Shown here one piece after another: positions 57,761 to 64,000 of a DNA stretch of 64,000 nt (position 1 is its first letter; every line of letters starts with the position of its first letter). The DNA comes from Artocarpus heterophyllus (Eukaryota; Streptophyta; Magnoliopsida; Rosales; Moraceae), in assembly GCA_025403435.1 (NCBI GenBank), contig CM046339.1, positions 3,178,212-3,242,211 of the forward strand, read 5' to 3'. The position numbers and the translations under genes are program-made. The notes under the pieces are model-generated. The model searched no databases, was not told the origin of the DNA, and saw only the letters and a program-made list of their open reading frames with translations.

Positions 57761-60707
57761 GTATATTTGGCTTCATAATTTTGTAGAGGATATCGTCTTA
57801 TATAAGGTTTCTCCACAGAGTGATAGAATTATGGCCTTAAACAAAAGGAAAGACAGGAAAGGAAAAAAGAAAAAGAAAAAAAAATGACAGTTAATTTATT
57901 TTACCCTACAGTTCTTAAACAAGTTGAATGATCAGATCCAGAAAGACTTTTCACATATTATGCTGACTAATTTTATTTCCCAGAGAAAAGTTACCTTGAA
58001 AATTTAAAGCAAAAGAAGAAGAAAAAAAACATCTAATATTGGCAGTTGGCATGCATGTCATGGTAATATGTCAAACAGCTTCCAAATCAAAGGTATGAAC
58101 GTTGACAAATTTACAATTTTTCCAAGAGGGCCTATTTTGGGTTACAGCTGGATCGAGACTTTAATTAAACCCTACTTTTTGGTAAAGTAAGGGGAAAAAA
58201 TGAAAAAGTTAGGACTCGTGTAGGTATGAAATAAGAGCAATAATAAATCGTCCACGCATCTTTAGTTGTTTCCTGTGAAAAAAGTCTAAAAAAACTGCAG
58301 ATATTCATGCTCTTGTTGTGTCAAGGCTCGCTTGCGAGAGAAATTTAGGAAAAGACTTAATTTGTACTTCACGATTGTAGATTGCTAAACAAAATTTTAA
58401 CAACATGAATCTATTGTTATTTTTTTTTGAAGTTAACTAGGCAACTGGTTTAATTATGTTTATTGAATTAAAATATAACTTTAGTTTATAAAAATTTTAC
58501 AATTATCTCAACATAATATCATTAAATTTATTACTATATAATTACATAATACAATATATAATATCATTAAAATAATTACTATATCATTAAAAATATTTTT
58601 AAAATATTTTAAATATTGTGTTAGATTTTAATTTTATAACAATAATTAAACCATTTATTATAATTTTTTTATTATTTTGATTTAGGATTTAAAATATTAT
58701 TCAGAATATATAAGGATGATTGTTATTGGGCTTGCAACTTACAGGCCATTAAACTATGATTTTGTGTCAGAGGCATGCCAAATGGCGCGGGACTCTGTCA
58801 AACAATTTATAAAATAGGGGACCCACGTGGGACCCACGTGAGTGAATGGTTGGGAGCGCATGTTTAAAACCAATCACATGTAATGATACAACTACATGTA
58901 ATGATACAACTTATATTTATGTGGGAGTGTTTCACTATGATATTAAGAAAACACCCTACTAATTCGACTTTTTTAAACTGTTAAATCTATATTACATTAT
59001 GTTACTTCTGCATATATTTTTTTTATTTTAATATGACATTGACTAAATCTAACATTAAAAACAAGCACTGTGGGTATAGGCTCCCTTAATTTATGTTAAA
59101 AACTTTTAAAAAATAGCCCCAAAAGAATTGCAAATTGGATATGGTCAACGTTGTCTAGTCTAAATATTGAGGTTTTTAATCTTTTTTTTTACGAATAAAT
59201 TCTTGAAAAATAATTTTTAAGTTTTCTTAGACTCCAGAATTCCTTAAATTGGTACATTTTCTCACTCAATCCCTCTCAACACTAGTGGAACAGAAACAGA
59301 GATTTGTTCTTATTATTGTTGATATGGTAAACTTTTATTAAAAAGGAAAAGGAAAAGACATAATTAATAAAAACTAAGTCAGAAATGTTAAAAAGAAAAA
59401 GGAAAAACACATTAAGATCAAACTAAACAAATTTAGGAAGAAGAAATCTATGAGAAAAGCATTAAAATATTTCTCAATTTAAAGCTCTTCCTACTACAAG
59501 CTTTAAGTAGATAAAGATGACTTTTTCTTATCTGACTTCTTGTTTATTTATTTATTTTTCCTTCAAAATTTCCAAACCTGCCAATTTGTCACACGAATTT
59601 TGTGCAATAATTTTCGCATCTTTTTGAACAATTATACGGCTGTTGATTGCTGGTGCATAGTCCACTACAAGGCTTTGATCTTCATAGAGTCTTCTTCTTC
59701 AAAGGTTTTGACTGATAAATCGTAACAATATTTAGAGGTCTAATAAGACTAACCTTTAAATTACTACCATTGAAATATTAGGCATGCTTTGAAAATTTAT
59801 TATAATGTAAAGTTCTCATGTATTACAGTATTTATATTTTTGTTTTAAGTTGGTTCCTAAAGACCCTATAGATTGTTAGCTTTTATGGATTTTTGAAAAT
59901 TATTTCAAGGGATAATCCTTATAATAACTCCTTTACCTTTTTGAATTTCTTTTGGACGATAAATTTGGGCTTGCTTTCAGTAGAGCTATACTGCTATTTG
60001 CCGAAGCAACTTTCTTCCAAATTATTGTTTGGTTGGCTTATTGTGTTAGCATTGAGCAATTCGGGGTCCAGTTGTTTACACTGAGTGAAAAAAATCTTTC
60101 AAATATTTATATTTGACGAAATAAAATATGGAGTAATGTGTATTTATTAGAGAAATGTAATAGAAAAGTAACCGGAATAGAAAAAAATAAAGTAATAGAA
60201 ATGAAAATTATTCATCTTATTTATAGTGTTCGCTTATTGATTTAATTATAAAATGGGAAACAATCTTATTTTTTTTACTGTTTACTAACTTAAAAATAAT
60301 AATTTTATTAATGTAATATATACTAAATTATTATTTTCGCATAATTATATAACCATTAAATAATAACATTTAATTTTGACATCTACGTAAATTTAACACT
60401 AATGCGTTTTGATAAAGTTTCAATAGTAATATGGGGATGTGAGAATTGACATTTCTTTTCCTCATTTCTATATTATGTAGAACTTGTAAAATTTTTATTG
60501 TTGATTTTATAAATAAACACGTTATTAAAGGAAACATGAATCAATTCTTACTTTTTACCTTTGTTTTATGAAAAGTTAAGATGCTCCTAATGTAGTGTCT
60601 AAAAATACTATCCATTTTATTTTTATTTGATTTCAATTGTTCTCCAAGTCCTCACGTGATCTCAAACAGCATTGAGGACCCTTAATTTTGCCTTAGTAGC
60701 TAATAGA
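57761..60707. other. AT-rich intergenic DNA
   Basis: No gene seen. A pair of G-boxes lies in GACCCACGTGGGACCCACGTG (58819-58840). A degenerate MITE piece with AATGTAAAGTTCTCATGTATTACAG lies at about 59800-59826. The frames at 59540-59725 and 59893-60084 are hydrophobic or low in complexity and lack domains. Confidence 0.45.
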
Positions 60708-60818
60708 GTATTTAGAAAAGTTGGTTCAAACTAATGGTTTGAATTTAAACAATGTAAAGTTCTCAGATATTATAGTATTTTGAATTAAAATTTGTTTGAA
60801 CCAAAATTACCAAACACT
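60708..60818. repeat. MITE-like inverted-repeat element
   Basis: AGTATTTAGAAAAGTTGGTTC and GAACCAAAATTACCAAACACT are inverted ends. The core AATGTAAAGTTCTCAGATATTATAG is a family match. A partial second copy follows at about 60835-60955, with TATAGTATGTGAGAGCTTTAC. Confidence 0.55.
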
Positions 60819-60959
60819 AAAATAGAATATTTGAGAATATTGGTTAAAACCAATAGTTGGAACCAATTTTGATTGAAACACTATAGCATGTGACAGCTTT
60901 ATATTGTAACATATTTTTTGGACACTATAGTATGTGAGAGCTTTACTCTACACCACATA

Positions 60960-62031
60960 AGTCATAAAAGCAGACCCATAATATAGTTATTGTCCAACTA
61001 TGCACCATTGATTTTTCAAAGTTATATTACATGATTGGTTGCATAATTTCATAATTTTTCAAGATTTTCACCATTTGATAGGAGCACCTTTCCGATCAAG
61101 GACTAAATTGTAGAGAACTTTTGATAGACACATTCAGTTATTCACATGAGACGAAAATTTTGCACCTAAATATTGTGTCTAACATAGTTTTTATCAGAAA
61201 ATCCGAATAATGTTGTAACGTCGTAAATATCAAAGAGACACCACACTCATAAATTATAATCACATATGACCATGTTCACCATTGTTAGGGTGGTTCGCAC
61301 GAAAGTGTGAACCACTAATCGTCGCTGTAGTGCTCTACATGAGTCAAAAGGAAGAATTATATAATAACACAACTACATATTTCCTCAAAAAAAAAATAAC
61401 ACAACTATATATGAAAAAAAAATTACAATAATACAAACACGACCCAACAATATAATAATTATTTTTGAAATCTCACGTCAAGAAAAGAAAAAATAAATAA
61501 AACATATGGAAACAAGAACATGTGGTGGAGGATAGCGAGGTCCCCAAAGTCCAAATGCATTACGATTAGAATCTTAGGAAATCAACGGTGGGTCCAAGTT
61601 CATTGGTCATTGACAACTATAACACGACCAAGAAAAGAGCATCAAAAATTAAAATTATGGCCAGTTTGGAATTGTTTTAAAAATTTTTAGACATATTTTA
61701 AAGCATTTTTTAAGGTAAAAATTTTAAAAACACTCAATGAAATTATCAAAAAAAATTTATTAAAATAAAACTATTTTCACCTATTTTAAAAACATTATTA
61801 AACAGCGGTCATATATATGCCACCCGACTTGTAGGAATATGCATCTCTCTCTTTACTCCCAAGTTGAGGAAACGTACCTTCACATCACATACGGTATCCA
61901 ACAAAAACAAAAAAACAAACAAATATTCATCCAAAAAAATAAAATAAAAGAAAAATAAAACAAAACAAACTAGCTAGGGTTTGGTTATTTCCCCTATTTC
62001 CTCGAGGCAGTCTGCCCACGTGACGATTTTA

Positions 62032-62069
<38 letters not shown>

Positions 62070-64000
62070 ATATGATCCTAATTTCCCGGGATAGTTTAAT
62101 TTATAGAAATGCGTGGGTAGTGATAAACATTCAGCGAACCTAATAAAAGAATGAATTAATTTAATCATAAACCGTTGCTACACTGTATAAAGCATAAAAG
62201 TATTTTAATTTGTTAGCTAAACCGTCTAAAAGTGAGTAGATGGCTTGTCCACTTTATTTCTAATTTGTGGACCACACGATGAACAATGCGTTCCTACTTC
62301 AAGTGGAAAGGAAAAAATAATTTGCACGTTAAATCTGTGAGTGCCCATGCCCTAACTTTTTTAAGGAAAAACGCAGTGACATTTTTCTTGTTCTACATAA
62401 TTTATACAAACATTATTTAGATCAAAATATTTTACGTCAACTCATGCAAAGGCCTTAAAATTGTATGAATATAAATTAAAAAAATGGTATGAAATGGAGA
62501 CTTGCGTTTGGCAAAATTTTATGCTCTGATTGGCATGAGTGAAAAGTGGAAGGAAAGAAAACATTAGAAGAATTTTAGGATAAAAATTGATGTAATAGGG
62601 TGTTTGGTAGAAAAAAAAGTAGAATAAAAAGAAAAATAGGTGAAAGAAATGGCATGTGGATCCCACAAAAATTGATTTCTTCAAATATTGATAGATTTTA
62701 TGAGGGAAAAGTTTGACAACAATGTAAAACAAGTGAAGTTACCAATTTATCATTCTTTTTCATCAAAATTCCAACAAAAAATTTAGGCGTCAAATTAGGA
62801 AAATAGTTAAATAATATTTGAATAAAATGGTAATTGTATTAGCAGTTGTTTTTCCATTCCTTTGGTTTTTCTTGCAATACTAAACAAGAGAAGATAAAAT
62901 CATTTTCTTTCTATCTTCACATACCAAACAAATAAAAGAAAAATCAAAATATTTCTTTTTCCTATAGTATTTTTTTCTTCATAGTTTTCTCTTCCTTTTT
63001 ATTTACTTTCCTTCTTACCAAATGGAGCATTAGAGTGAATTTTAACACATGAAGGTATATTTTTCTCTTTCAATGATACAGTCATCAGGTTAGTTTTTGT
63101 ACAGTTTACTAATGAATAGTATATTTATTTTATTTTATTTTTTAATTTCAAGTGGTGCTGAAGTAAGATATTTCGTATAGTTACAAGACATTTGAGGGTA
63201 TTTCTAATCATCTTTTTTACTATTATTTTACTCTATGAGAAAAACGTATCACAACCTTGTACTTGCTCTTCTACAGAATATGGGAAGAAGAAAGAAAAAG
63301 AAGAAAAACTTTTCAATTAAAAGAAAAACTTGGCAGAAGGAGACGAACTATGCGTTTTCGTATTTTATTTGAAAAAAGCTGGTATATGTGTGATGCATGT
63401 AAAGCAGAACAAATGCGTAATTAGCCAAAACAAAATAGAACTGCTATACAATTTTCGTTCGATTGAGTGTCACGTGTGAATTGGAAAAATTTGATACAAA
63501 GAATTTGAACAAACACGTCTAAGAGATATAAAAATTATTTTGTCAACATACCCAAAAAAAAATTATTGAACTAAACTCGGGGCTTAGTACATTAAAAACA
63601 ACTCACACATATGATTATAAGCATAATCTAACAATAATTATATACTCCATTTAAGTATACGGTGTGGAGTTCGAAACCCTAAAAATCAAGTTAACCCGCA
63701 CACCCAATAAACACCAATTGACTCTAGTAATTAATTATTTTGTCAATCACATTAGCCAAAATTGACCCCCTAAAACAAGCCAAGATATTACTTAAATAAA
63801 GCCGAGATAGAACCATGTGATGTTTCAAATAATTTTGTTATGAGAAATTGTACTTATCCTGATTAATGTCCATTTTTTCTAGTAGTGTTGTACGTATTCC
63901 ATGGGTTAATTTCCACATCGTGGAGTTTAATCAAATACAAATACAAAACTCGACATTATAAGAGGATTTCTTGAGCCATCGTTACATTTTTCCAAGGGAA
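60960..64000. other. AT-rich intergenic DNA to the window end
   Basis: No supported gene. An (AT)n(GT)n microsatellite occupies about 62031-62070. A possible further MITE with GGGTGTTTGGTAG (about 62597) and CTTACCAAATGGAGC (about 63014) is loosely defined. The last few hundred bases show no open frame, so any neighbouring gene lies beyond the window. Confidence 0.45.

Noticed and set aside
63655..63700. GGAGTTCGAAACCC string resembling a tRNA T-arm or SINE B box
   Set aside because: No acceptor, D or anticodon arm and no matching A box at a suitable distance; too weak to call a tRNA or SINE.
1..64000. CRISPR arrays, bacterial operons, rRNA genes
   Set aside because: No regularly spaced short direct repeats, no operon-like gene packing and no rRNA-like sequence; all features are plant nuclear in type.

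Overview
The window is nuclear DNA of a flowering plant, most likely a eudicot. It is AT-rich, carries an intron-bearing nuclear gene for a plastid ribosomal protein, and is full of plant transposons (chromovirus, copia, CACTA, MITEs). The species cannot be named from sequence alone. Only one ordinary host gene is convincing: RPL15 (plastid uL15c), four exons at 25095-28646 on the + strand.

Layout. 1-5161: AT-rich DNA with microsatellites, an LTR-like relic, a degenerate tandem array and a 91-codon orphan ORF. 5162-6730: a broken plant-mobile-domain gene. 7561-17941: a decayed Ty3/gypsy chromovirus (Tekay/Del type) on the minus strand; its reverse transcriptase is split by a ~2-kb copia-like solo LTR (11808-13777). 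19640-21459: a non-autonomous CACTA element with a clear right end. 22665-24784: a second LTR-like relic, then a 712-bp-period tandem duplication. 25095-28646: RPL15. 55840-64000: AT-rich DNA with small inverted-repeat elements.

The most notable part is 29324-55834, about 26.5 kb. It is made of three near-identical copies of an ~8.2-kb LTR retrotransposon without gag or pol. Each has ~1.97-kb LTRs (TGTGACACCC...GGCGTTACA), a tRNA-Met-type primer site (TGGTATCAGAGCC) and a polypurine tract (AAGGGGGG). Between them lie two intronless cargo ORFs: a 173-aa basic Cys4-finger protein whose layout recalls carlavirus nucleic-acid-binding proteins, and a 216-aa protein of the LOG (lysine decarboxylase-like, cytokinin-activating) family. 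Copy 1 (+) is interrupted in its 3' LTR by copy 2 (-), with target duplication AAATT. Copy 3 (+) lies ~1.9 kb downstream with a perfect duplication GATCA.

The element looks like a LARD-type parasite that took up a virus-like RNA-binding protein and a hormone-enzyme-like protein, probably mobilised by a Tekay-type chromovirus whose primer-site and polypurine contexts it shares. The LOG-like protein keeps PGGxGTxxE but seems to lack the family's catalytic Arg, so its activity is uncertain. The viral link of the first ORF is motif recognition only and needs a profile search.
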